Source: Hypsibius dujardini (lineage: Eukaryota > Tardigrada > Eutardigrada > Parachela > Hypsibiidae). Taken from it: DNA of 37,797 bases. Below, piece by piece: positions 20,725 through 33,461 of the stretch (the stretch's first letter is position 1; each line of letters opens with the position of its first letter). The stretch lies in contig LRSR01009060.1 of the NCBI GenBank assembly GCA_001579985.1, forward strand, positions 1 through 37,797. Direction: 5' to 3'. Under the pieces are notes generated by a model that was not told the DNA's origin, did no database searches, and worked only from the letters and a program-made list of their open reading frames with translations. The translations under genes and the position numbers were made by a program.

Positions 20725-23700
20725 TATAAACAGGCAGGTAGGCGCACGAAATTGAAGGAAGCAGTGGGGCAAGCAGTCTGAAGAACTTCTTTGAATAAAT
20801 TATTATAATTTCGTTGTAGTATCATGTTTGGTATCTGTTGGTTATATTAATGCAGGCACGAGAAGTTGACCATGCATCACTTCCCGTTATGAATGTATTA
20901 GTCCTTACAGTTCTTGTGGTAGCACTGCACTTCTGCAGCCGTCATAATTTAGCATTTTAATGGGTGTTTTTTACTTCTTGCTCATCTCTGGAGGTATCAT
21001 AACTCACGCCAGTGTTATTTTTCTCCGTCTTACGGTCAATTTACTGCATTGAGCAGCAACGACTGACATTCATTCACCAGTGCGAATAGTGCTGCCACGT
21101 TGAATGTTACCGCCACCGCATCACGTTGTGTGTCGGACTGGACTTCCTCAAGAGAGCTTCCTCAAGAGAGCTTCCTCAAGAGAGCTTCCTCAGATGACCA
21201 TCGTCATCCGTCACTGCTGGGCGCGCTCAACTTTAAACTAAGAAAGCGCTCACTCTTGGACGCCTCGTATTATCCAACAGCTGACCCCCTGTCCAGCGCT
21301 CACAGCAGTGTGCCTCTTTATCCTCACAACTCTCCGTGTGAGAAGAAAGATTGAGAGAGAAAACTGGAAATGATCAAATAATTTGAGGCTTTTCTGTCTC
21401 TGTGTATGGAATATATTGCAGGATCGGTGTTGACAGGCACCCCAACGAGGCCTCCTTTCTTCTTGCGTTGCCGTCTCGTTTTCAACTTTTTCCCTCAAAT
21501 TTATTAGCAGCCTTGCCTATAAGTAATATCCTGCAGCAGTCGGACACGGAATTGCTAGTTACTTCTTACTGCGACGGTTGGGAAAAGGGGAAGTAATGTC
21601 AAGGCCCGATAATCCCCTTGCAGTTACACGCACTTTTCGGAATTAGCAGCTCCCCTCCGCCGCCGACGCATCACCAATCTTCCCTGGGGAAATTTAAAAT
21701 TTTCCGGCCCCCGTTTTACTCATTGGGGTTTTTTTCTGGTAGCTCTGCGGGATGGTCTTAATTAATGTTCTACTCTTAACGGGAATGGCCACCCGGTAGT
21801 CTGTTAGTCTGAACTCTGTAGTCTCGTGGTCGCTCGCACCGTCTTGGTATTAGTGTTGTTTAAATATAATTAAGAGATATTTAAACGATATTTCAACTGG
21901 ATCGAAAAGCGGTATTTGAGTTGAAATAATTTTGTTTTGATTTTACAGATGAAAGTCGATATTAAAAATCTAATTCTAAATGCTGCAAAGCATTTTGTTA
22001 CTTTTCTTTAAAATTTTTTTATTTAAATAAATTTCGCCGGAGTATTGAAATTTATTTTGTATTTTATGTAAATTCGAACACGGTATTTAAGCAACGCTAC
22101 CAGAGGTAGATTTTGGGTGGTTGATGGTTCACTGCCCGATTGGTTGGGTGATACGTTGATTGCCTGATTAAAAGTACAAAATGTGTGCTAATTCGAATCA
22201 GTTTCACTAATGAAGTCTGCAAAGTTATTAATCAACTCCTGAGCTGTTGCTGAATTATAACCGCAGAGATTCATCCGTCTCGCATGTCAATTTTTTCACT
22301 CGAATCTGTCAGTCACGGACCACACCGACGTAATCCTACGACATCAGCAAGCAGCACTGGCGGGAAAAAGTGCTCCTCACAACCATGTCAAACAAAGGTG
22401 TCACCCGGTCATGCTTGAACTGTAATAAGATCTGCCGTTTATCGCATTCGGAGCGGGTCTGTGTTTCGGTCTCGTCTGTGTGTGACGAGGAAAAAGTTAA
22501 AAGTCTTTGACTCACTATTTAACTGCCTGTCAAATATGCACTTTTATTTGTGTTTATGATTAATGGCGCGCGGCGTTATGTCGGGAGCGCTCTAGCTCGC
22601 TCTGACAACCACTGACTCTTTTCACTCCGGCACGTGAATGTGTGTGTGATGAGACTGTTCGCTTGTGGTGAATGCTGTAAATTATTCGCAAATCTGACAG
22701 GATGAATTGTCGTTGTGCTTGTGTAGCAGTTTCGCTTGGGAAGGAGGATCGCATTCCCTTCCGGGAGCNNNNNNNNNNNNNNNNNNNNNNNNNNNNNNNN
22801 NNNNNNNNNNNNNNNNNNNNNNNNNNNNNNNNNNNNNNNNNNNNNNNNNNNNNNNNNNNNNNNNNNNNNNNNNNNNNNNNNNNNNNNNNNGCCTGCCTGC
22901 CTGGCTCTGTGTTTGTCTCTGTCTGACTGTACTTGCCTGCTTGTCTGCCTACCTGTCTGTTTGTCTGTCTCTGCCTAATTGTCTGTCTGACTGTCTGCGC
23001 GACTGTGTATTGCTGTTTTTCCGAACTTGTCTTCTGCTTGGCCATCCATCTTACTGCTCGCGACAGCCCACATCTGTTTCTGATTTATTCACGACGAGGT
23101 CTGACGATTAATTACGACATTCACCGGAAGTGGAGGTTTTCCCGCATCGATCGGCGACGCCATCCTCGACTATTTACACTGCATGACAAAAAAGTAAAGA
23201 GTGGTTTCAACATATCCTTGATCCAGACGTCACACGATGCCGCGACCGACGGGATCGGGAGACAGGGAACGAACGGGAAGAGCAAACTGAGTTAAGCTGG
23301 CAGAGTAATGCGCAACTTCCATTTCCGGTTGACAAACTGCCAATATCCTTGCCATGACCTTCTTCCCCGCTCACCATTCAGGATGGCGTGTACATATGTG
23401 TAGGGGGGGGGGAAGAGGGGACCCACTTGGGAGTCATCACGGCATACGTGCAGATATCCACGCCGACGTCTCTCTTAAACTTTTTTACTGTATCAACTTT
23501 GTGTGTCTCTTAAAAAAAGTCCTTCGTAAAATGGTGGTTTGTGGGACGGAAATTTAAGCCGTGTCAGGGAATGCACACATAATTATTTCAGCCGATGAAA
23601 AAAACCGGCGAAATACATATCAGGGGCGATTTGTTGGAGTGCGCGATTGAAAACGGTGTAAAGTGGCGCCGGAAATGGAATCGCGTGGACTGGATGAAAA

Positions 23701-24429
23701 GCCGATCAGCCGGAATGGATTTATGGAGGGAAAGGGTGAATGGGCTCCTTGAGGGACCGCCGGGAACTGTAGCGGAAATCTCCTTGTCTAATGGATTAAC
23801 AGTTTATCTTTAAAAAACATTTCAAATCTGCTGCCTCCAATGATAAATGAAAGAAATAATCCCGCTTGAAGTGCGAATTCTTGAGATTCGAAGATGTTTT
23901 GTTCCAGAAGTGTTAACTAAAAGGCATATTAATGCTGGGAAGAGAGTATGGCTCGTTCATTGTCTGGCTCTAAATGTGTACCCAGTCTTAGCGGAAATCT
24001 GTCTTTTCGGGTTGGTGTGAGTGGGTGAAGTAATCTGCCTGGGATGGGTCTTCGTTCGTGCGTAACGAGCTATACCGCTTTGTTGGGAGTGGTGAAGTGA
24101 TAATCAATAGAAATATTCCAAACATCGGCAATAAATGCCAGTCTACTCCACAGGAAGGTCAGATTGCTTTGCACTCTACATTTTGCGGAGCGTTTGAACA
24201 AGGAGATTTTGGAATAAGTGATTTCATTTCTTGCTGTTACGCGTGACAGATGAGATTTCAGAGAACTGACTTAAATGCTATACCGATGTACGTGTGACTT
24301 TGAGAGACAGCTAAGAATAACAGCCATGGCGACAGGTGTATAGACAGACAGACAGAGAGACCGACAAATAGATAGACAGGCAGGTAGACAGACAGACAGT
24401 GACCGACCGACAGACAAATAGATAGGCAG

Positions 24430-24500
<71 letters not shown>

Positions 24501-24504
24501 CAGC

Positions 24505-24539
<35 letters not shown>

Positions 24540-26367
24540 ATAAATCTAAACAAGTGTTATATTCGGAAAGAAGACTGCATTAAGAATTCTGGGTGTGACC
24601 ATGAGACCAGTTGCATAGCCACTAGACAAGACCACCTCGTTTCAAAAGGGCAATATATTCCCACTAAAAAATAGGGCTGATTTCGATGAATATATCCAGA
24701 CAGGCCAGACCGGAGAAAGCGACAGCTTGGTTATTTAAAATTTTCAAATTAAATCATCTGGCTCTGCCGGAATGGAGGGGGAGGAAGAGACTGTTTGGCT
24801 GCATGTAAATAAGGGATCGAATTCTGGTTGGAAATTTCGCTTCTTACCAGTTTATGTGTCCATGCTAAAGAGATGTATTGAGGCTGGAAATTAAATTAGC
24901 GCCGAGTAGCGGACGCGGAGGAGGAAGGGATGGCGCATATCCCTGATGCGAGCCATGTGTTGGCTCCCAGTGAAGAGGCGCGGTTTTGTGGACCATCTCA
25001 CCATGTAGTGGATGGAGCGACTCGATCCCGAGTGCACAGTCCCTTGGGGGAAGAAACCGGCGGCTCGGGCGGCACTTCGCAAAAGTGGTTCCAACAGGGA
25101 TCGAGGCTATTGGGACGAATTGGTTGGGAATTTCTGAATTTTCAAGGAGAATTTAAATTGTGTATAAACGGGCCTTTCCCCTAAATATTTCATACGAGTG
25201 AGTGGAACTCGTTGCTTGCTTGTCTGTCTGTCTGCCTGCCTGTCTGTCTGCCTGCCTGCCTCGTCTGTTTGTCTATCTGTATGCTTATGTGTATGTCTGC
25301 CTGTTTTGTCTGTCGGTTTGCCTTCCTGTCTGCCTGCCTGACGGTTTGACTGCCTGCCTTCCTGTCTGCCTGCCTGGCTCTGACTGTCCGGATATCTGTC
25401 TGCCATTTTGTCTGCGGTAACGAAATCTTTATTGAGTGGCTCCACTCTTGTGATCGGAAACATGCCTACAATTACATCACAATCGGAGCAGCTGTCTGGG
25501 CTCTGATTATTTTCCCTCGCCGCCAGAATTTACAAATATTATGTTCAAAAAAATCGGACGCCTGCGTAAATGTTTGCACTGCAGTTACAGTCACAGACAT
25601 TACATCCCTGTCATTTCCTCTCGTTCCTTTTCTCTTTTTCTCTCTCTCTCACCACTCTGGCTGGGCTCATACTTTATCGCCTTTCACAGTCGTCTAAATA
25701 TTTCCGAGTGTCATCACACCGGAGGAAGCCGGCAAAAAAATAAGGATTCGGGGAAAGCCGGCTTGCAATTCAAGTACTTTTTTGGGGGGCGAAACGCGCG
25801 CGAACAATCAATAACTTCAGTGTGACCGGGTCTGTTTGACCCGGTCGCACTGAAACAGTCAATCGAAGGGGACGAAAGCAGAAAGAATGACTCTGTCGGA
25901 GCTGATATCTCCTGACAAAAACGCGCAATGGAAATTAAATGGTATCATCAGTCGTCCTTCAATCCCATTCTGTCGTCAGTGCAGTCAGCCAGTCGTCAGC
26001 TCCCATCCCGTTTCTGGATATATAGTGTGTGTCGGGAATCGGCGGTCCTGATCCGGAAATGAGGTTATAATGCTGGATGCTTACGGCGGGACTTCAAGGA
26101 TGGAGTCGTTCGAGTGAGCTTTTTTACGGACATAGACACTCAAGCCGGCAGGAGACTGGATTTGCCTTTTATTGGACTTGCTTGTCGATCAACCATCAAC
26201 GGGACGGGACATGTTGGCAGGGGCAAGGGTCGATTGTCTGCAAAGACGTGAACGCTTCTCAAACTAGAAAGGCGGAATCTTTGTTAGATAGACAATTTAA
26301 TCCCAGGAACTAATGTATGGGCAATTACACAGAAAGGAAAAACGCCGAGAGAGAAGCAGATAGACAT

Positions 26368-26406
<39 letters not shown>

Positions 26407-27048
26407 GTCGGACAGGCAGAAAGGCGGACAGTCAGATAGGCAGACAGTTGAAGAAATAGAAATAAGCATCTGATGCATTATGATTGAAGCAGACGTTTGA
26501 TATGTTCCTCTGCACGAGATTCCACAGTGACTCGTACTGTTGATTGACCTAGCTGTGTTTTAACTTTACGGGGGACACTGATCCTCACGGAATGGCTCTT
26601 GTTCCTGTTTGGATGATGTGCCGGACTGTTTGTCTGTTGGATTTCCGACGAGAATAATCGTGACATGGGAGACGCATAGGGCCGTGGCGGCATGACAGGG
26701 AATAAGTGTCGCGTCGCGGATTATTATAGCAAAAGTTACGACAACATTAAAAGCGGGCGAAACATGGGGAAGATCACAATGATTTTCTCGTCATTCAACA
26801 CGCGATGCTCCAGTTGTGGGTCGTAAAACACGGATACAAGAGACCTACTTCATATGTTGGATAACAGATCACAATGAGACTGTCTTTCACATTTTGCTTG
26901 CTTGTCTGTCTGTCTGTTTGTCTGTCTGTTCTATTTGTCTATTTGTATGTTTTTTTATTTGTCTGTGTACCCGTCCGCTGTTGGGCTGTCTGTTTGCCTG
27001 CCTGTCTGTTTGTCTCTCTGTCTGTCTGTCTGTCTGTTTGTCGGTCTC

Positions 27049-27086
<38 letters not shown>

Positions 27087-29201
27087 AATCTGTTTGTTTG
27101 TCTGTTTGCATGTCTGTCGGCTGTCTGTCTATCTGGACCGTTCTGGTGCCGGTTTACTGATAAGCTAAGCAGGGTAATCTTCCCTATCTGTTTGTCCGTG
27201 CGCGCCGGACAGTCTGACCTCGAATTTGATTATGCGTGGTCTCAGCTGGTGGCATGTCCAGTCGGATATCCGCCGTAATTCTTCCTTCGCTGCGAGGGCC
27301 ACCCGAAGTTGATTTCCGCCGGACAGGCTACTTCAACTGAGAAAGTGCTGTGAAAATGGATCGACCCACTCGACATATTAGAGAACCCCATTGAAGGGGG
27401 ATGAATTAGCAAATAACCGCATTCTAATGATCTTTTCTGATACCCATATTGGCTACAAGCGAGACAGGCTAGGCTTCATGAATAACTTAGTTTTAATAAT
27501 GTTGGAATATTTGATGGTCCTAATTACATGTCGTATTGACGCGTCCTCATCTGTGCCTGCTTCGGCGGCATAGATCCCCCCAATCGTTGACCATTGTACT
27601 AATGTGATCGGGAGTTTTGCTTGCTGTAATTTGGTTGATATTGTTGAAAATAATGAAGCAAATTTCTCTGCTTTTCTTATTACTACCCGGAATCCGGTCA
27701 TATTAAGTCGCACTATTAACCACCTTTCTGCTGTTCTGTCGTTTACAGGCGGCACCACAAGAACTTTGCATTTGACCACTGCTTCTGGTCATGTCGCCCG
27801 GAAGACGCCCATTTCGCCGGTACAGTTTCTTTATCGTCCCTGTTAACACATAACATAAGGCATTTTGCATTTTTAATGTTGGAGTGTGGTTTTTGCAGAT
27901 CAAGACGATGTGTACGAGGCCGTGGGGAGAGGCGTCCTGGAGAACGCCTTCCAAGGCTACAACGCCTGTATCTTCGCTTACGGACAGACCGGTACGTGTC
28001 ACTCGTTTATGCTTCATCTATCGAATGAATATTCGCGCTGTTTATCTTCAGTGCCTGTTTACGCTTTAATTACCCGACGATCTTTAATTACCCGACGATC
28101 TTTCATTACCCGACGATCTGTCTTTTGTTTTGCTGCATCGCCGTCTGAGGCATATTTGTCTATGCGTACTCGTATGCTTGCCTGCAGTGTAATGTATCTG
28201 TCGGTCATCCTATTTTTGCTCTATCTGTTACACTTGGGTTTCACTTTCTCACTTTTAATCTCCCTCTGATTTGTATTTCAATAGGTTCCGGCAAATCGTA
28301 CACGATGATGGGCACGCCGGAGCAGCCGGGCGTCATACCCAAGCTGTGCGAGGACCTCTTCCTCCGCATCGAAAGCGATCCCACCGGTCATATCTTCTTC
28401 AAAGTGGAAGTTTCTTACATGGAAATTTATAATGAAAAAGTTTACGATCTTCTCAATCCCCGAGGGTAAGGCAGCGGGTGTATGTAGTACGCCGTCCATT
28501 TGAGCAGTTGTCATATTCATGAGCGCGCGCGCTCATTGAGACATCTTCAGTGCATGCATCGTCATACTGAGAGGAAACAGGATCCAGAGGCTGAACCCTG
28601 TGCTCCGGTCGTATGTCGGTTTGAATTGAAATTCTGATATTGGATGTATCGTCTGATTGCAGGACGAAGCAGAGTTTACGGGTCAGGGAACATAACATTC
28701 TCGGTCCGTACGTGGACGGACTCACCATGGCCGCTGTGGACTCGTTCGAAGTATGTTTAAGACGCGCACGCCGTATCTGTCAGTTATGCTCAAAGTAATT
28801 GTATATTTGCGAAGGACATTGAAAACCTGATGGCGGAAGGCAACAAGGCAAGGACTGTGGCCGCGACGAATATGAACAGCGAAAGTAGCCGGTCCCATGC
28901 CGTGTTTACGATAGTCCTCACCCAGACCGTGGAAGACGCCGACTCTGGTGTAAGTTTATGCTACTCTTGTCATTATTTTTAACCGCGCCAGGCCTGTCAA
29001 CTTCAAAGCCGAAACATAATTAGTCATCGCGGTCGGTCAGGCAGACATTATGCCGAAAACGTACGTGAGTTCAGGTGTTAACTACAGGATCACACACAAA
29101 ATACCGTGGCAGTGGTTAAAAGACATGTGTGCCACATACTTTTTGGGCCAGAAGTGTCTGTCCGTCTGTCTGTAGGTATGTCGGTTGATAGGTGTGTCTA
29201 G

Positions 29202-29241
<40 letters not shown>

Positions 29242-32200
29242 TTTTACGTGTATCTGTACAGTATGTCTGTACACATACATGTCTGGCATGTCTGTACACA
29301 TACATGTCTGGCATGTCTGTACATACATGTCTGGCATGTCTGTACACATACATGTCTGGCACTGTGCAGCGTCAGTTGACATTCAATGAAATGAATATGA
29401 AGGGGTCTACACTGCCCTTTGCAATGCGACGTCCAGCCGCTGACCGTTTTGTATCTACAGGTGCGAGGCGAGAAAGTCAGCAAACTCAGTCTGGTTGATC
29501 TTGCCGGCAGTGAGAGGGCCTCCAAAACCGGTGCGGAAGGCGAGAGGCTCAAGGAAGGCAGCAACATTAACAAGTACGAAATCTTTTACCGTCTCACGGG
29601 GACTCTCGGTCTACTGCAGTCAGTCAGTGTTGACCACTAATTCTCTGCTCTCTGCTTCTAGATCGTTGAGTACACTTGGTCTTGTGATATCTTCGTTGGC
29701 GGATCAGTCCGGCAGCAAGGCAAAGGGCGCGTTTGTACCCTACCGTGATTCCGTTTTGACATGGCTGCTCAAGGTACGAGTATACTCAACTTCTGCCTAG
29801 TGCTCATGCATGTAGATCTAAATATGGCAAAGTTGAACGTTTGCTTGCTCAACTTTGTTAATAACTGAATAATTTGATAGGACAACCTTGGTGGAAATAG
29901 TCGGACGGTGATGATCGCCACCATCAGCGCCGCTGCTGACGAGTACGAGGAGACCCTCTCAACACTGCGGTATGCCGACCGGACGAAACGGATCGTCAAC
30001 CACGCCATCGTAAACGAGGACCCCAATGCCAAAATTATCCGTGAACTTCGGGAAGAAGTTGAGATGTTGCGGAATCAACTGCTGTCGACTAAGGTATGGG
30101 AGCGCCACCTGGAGTCACTGCAGTTCAAAATGGATCAGCTCATTATATTTCTTTTTAATTGCAGGGGAAAGATATTGAGGAACGATATGCGGAGGCGAAG
30201 ATGATTCTGGAAAATATGAACAAGCCATGGGAAGTGAAACTGAAAGAGTCCGGGGAGCAACACGAGGTAAGATGACCAACGTGAGCGTGGTCAATTTTGA
30301 CAAAAAATTTCCTTGTAGTTTCGTAAGTAGTACTTTAAACATACAATCTAGACCGTAGTACTTCCATCAAGAGAAGGAAGAATTTTTCAGACGGTAGAAC
30401 GGTATCTCTCTCTCTTTGTCTTCTGAGTGCGGGCATCTGCGTGACTATCTGTCTGTATGTCTGTTTGTCTGTTTGTCTCTCTGGCTGTCTGTCTGTCTGT
30501 CTCTCTGGCTGTCTGTCTTTCTGTCTGTCTGTCTGTTTGTTTGTCTCTCTGGCTCTCTGTCTGTCTTTCTGTCTGTTTGTCTCTCTGTTTTGTCTCTCTG
30601 GCTGTTTGTCTGTCTGTTTGTGTCTGTTTGTCTGGCTGTATATTTGTCGTTCTGTCTGTCTCTGTGTCTGTTTGTTTATCTGTCGGTCTGCCATTCTGCC
30701 TGTCTGTTTCATTGTCTGTCTGCATGTCTGGCTTGTCAGTTTGTAATGCTTTTGGTTGTATATGTCAGCTGCTGCGAATGCCAAGCGTCGGATCGTTCTT
30801 TCTTGATAGTGCTGCGCCGTTTTATGGCTTGATACCGACAGGCAGTGCCATAAAAAGACCATCAGCGTCAAACAAACAAAAAAGCATCGTTGCTTGCAGT
30901 TTCTGTAACAAGGATCCGATACAGAATATTGCCCTTGGCTATACAACAGAGACGTTGGCCGGTCCTGAGTGATATATTTCATCGTTTCTTATCGCGGCTC
31001 CGGCCACGCTCCATTGGGAATTACTCCCACGCCCTATAGGGTTCGTCGTACCACAGTCGACATTCGAGTCGCTGTGAGCGTTTTTCATCACCCAAACGTT
31101 CGTCCCATTAACCAAACAATATACGGCCGTACTGACTATTCAAGATGACTTCTTGAGATGAAACGCGCCGGAAGGAGTGTCGGTCTCAGAAGCTTGATCT
31201 TAAAATTGAACGAAATTGATTTTTTCGATGCCGCTCCCTAGTCGAGAGCTCTTCTTCCTTTTCGCTGCAAACTTGGACTCCTGACTTTACTTGATAATTT
31301 CTCAACTCGGCAGGATGCAGGCAGTCCTTGTAAGATCATAGCCGTCCTTGTAAGATCATAGCCGTCCTTGTAAGATCATAGCCGTCGTTTATTTTCGAGT
31401 TTATTTATTCTGTATTCCGGCGAAGACTTTTTCTGGTATTTCCGAGTTTGAGCAAGGAAAATGGACGGTAAGCAGTCTGGGGACCTCCTGTGACTAGTGA
31501 ATGTTTGATTTGGAAACATTGCGTGTGTAGACAAACTGTCATCCCATTTGTCCTAGTTCCGGTGGCAGTACAAGTAATTACCTTGCGTGTTTTGTTTTAT
31601 CTTTTTTTCCTCTCTTTCTCCCCTTTCTCTCTTATCGTTTTTCTCTCTTGCTCCCTTTTCCAGGCACGCCAACAATTTCTCGAGCAAATGGGCATTTCTG
31701 TGCACGCATCCGGAATTAAAGTGGAACAGGGCCGGTACTATCTCGTCAACCTCAATGATGATCCTTCCCTGAACGAAAACCTCGTTTATTACCTTACCGT
31801 GAGTTCCTTTCTATTCAGTCACCGCTTTTTCGGTAGATGAGAGCTATTATCTATCGTTATTCGCTATATACTTAATTGCTATCTACCAATTTCTACCTGT
31901 ATTTCTTCGTGTCTGTCTGCATGTCTGCCTGTGTGCTCATCCATTTACCAATAAGCGTGTCTGTCTGTCTGTCTGTCTGTTTGTATGTCTATCTATCTGT
32001 CTGTATGCCGATTTGTATGTCTGTCGGCGTGTCTCTCTGCGTGTCTGTCTGTCTGTCTGTCTGTCTGTGTAGTATCTGCATGCCTGTATGTTGCATGTCT
32101 GTATGTCGGTCGGTCGATCAGCTTATTTGTGTATTTGTCTGTCTCTCAGTCTGTCTGTCTGCTTGCCGGATTGCGTCTTTGCCGATTCGTCTGCATCGAT

Positions 32201-33415
32201 CGGCAATTGGTCGCTTATCGTCATGGATTTCCATTTGTAGGAAAGAAACTCGGTAGGGCGGCCCGACGAGCAACCGGACATTCAGCTGAGCGGAATCGGA
32301 ATCCAATCAGAGCACGCCGAGTTGTTCATTGATGATCAAGAGTTGTACGTTTTACCCATCGCCGACGCCAAGTAAGTACTAGAGGAGCGTGGGCATTCAC
32401 ACAACGACCCAGCAGTAAAATGTTATTTTTTACGATTCAATGAATCCCGTCGCTTTGTCAGTGACACTGTTCACTATATTCGTGCTAATGGTCATCACTC
32501 TCGACAGGACCTGCGTCAATGGAGTAGAAATTTCCTGTAAAACGCGCCTCTACAATCGTGATCGTTTGGTCTTCGGCAACAATCATTTCTTCCGTGTTAA
32601 TTGCCCCAAGACTGCCAGTAAGTGTAAGGGACCATTATCATTTACTTACGAGGAAGGGGAAAAACGTTTAGCCCGCTGATCCGAGGCCGTCCAACGGCGC
32701 TCTACAATGCACAACTCCCCTTCCATCTGTTATCCGTAGCGGTACTTATCAGCTGAAATATCTTCTGCAGATTCCGGCGTGACCCCGGAGGATCCGGTCA
32801 ATTTTGAGTCCGCACGAGAAGAGCTGATCCGCAACAAGATGAACGATCCGGCAACCGCTTCGCTAATTCAGGCCCTCGAATCGCAGTACCACGAGGACAA
32901 GCAAAGTGAGTGCACACTGCACACTACACAGTACACACTCGTTAGTGAATAACTTGACGATCGAACGAGAAATGTGAGAAAAGTCACTCTGTGACTCCAT
33001 TACGAACTCGTCTGTCCGGTCTGAAATTATTATGGTCACGCATTTCCGACGAACAATTTCTCCTCAACAGCACAACCACGCAAATGCATTGGGGTACTCT
33101 GCCCTGATTTCAGTTCTGTATAATTTACTTTGATTATTTCGTTATTGTAGGAGCCCTCGTCGCCCAGGGTCTGAAATACGAACGGGAAATGAAGGAGATG
33201 TATCGAAGCACGCTTTCTGTGGCCAACACCCCAGCCACCCCCAGCATCCATCAAGCCGGACAATTCGGGTCGTCTTTCGACATTCACCACCGCTCGTCGA
33301 TGTACACTCCATCGTCGCAGCATCCCTTTACGCCGTTTACCCCCGGTACACCGCGTTATGAAGTCTGGAATCAGGAAAGGTAATGACCAATAACAAATAT
33401 TGACAGATAGAGACG

Positions 33416-33461
<46 letters not shown>

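Larger units (their letters stand above)
16545..27748 (+). other. KIF13 giant intron 2
   Basis: This intron of about 11.2 kb splits the motor domain between residues 51 and 52. Donor is ACAA/GTACGT and acceptor GTCGTTTACAG. It is ten to a hundred times longer than most introns in the window. It contains nine CTGT/CCTG-type arrays, a fourfold 14-bp repeat of CTTCCTCAAGAGAG around 21141-21190, and a 122-N gap. No nested gene was recognised on either strand. The ORFs are short, mostly repeat-derived and lack family motifs. Enhancers or an alternative first exon are possible but not visible. Confidence 0.8.
28950..29460 (+). other. KIF13 intron 7
   Basis: This 511-bp intron has donor GGT/GTAAGT and acceptor TTGTATCTACAG. 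It contains a CTGT/CCTG array and a separate 25-bp tandem repeat and no coding signal. Confidence 0.8.
30267..31663 (+). other. KIF13 intron 11
   Basis: This 1397-bp intron lies between the neck coiled region and the FHA domain. Donor is GAG/GTAAGA and acceptor CTCCCTTTTCCAG. It contains a 300-bp CTGT array and a threefold 20-bp repeat of CGTCCTTGTAAGATCATAGC at about 31322-31385. The long ORFs across the CTGT array on both strands are repeat translations. No exon-like frame with family similarity was found. Confidence 0.8.

Noticed and set aside
23595-24246. Two 60-70-aa ORFs in intron 2 with ordinary-looking composition
   Set aside because: Length is within chance expectation and no motif or flanking splice structure was found.
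30335-30982. 215-aa minus-strand ORF rich in RQTDRQT, and cysteine/leucine-rich ORFs opposite it
   Set aside because: Direct translation of the CTGT/GACA tetranucleotide array in KIF13 intron 11. The same pattern recurs at every array in the gene.
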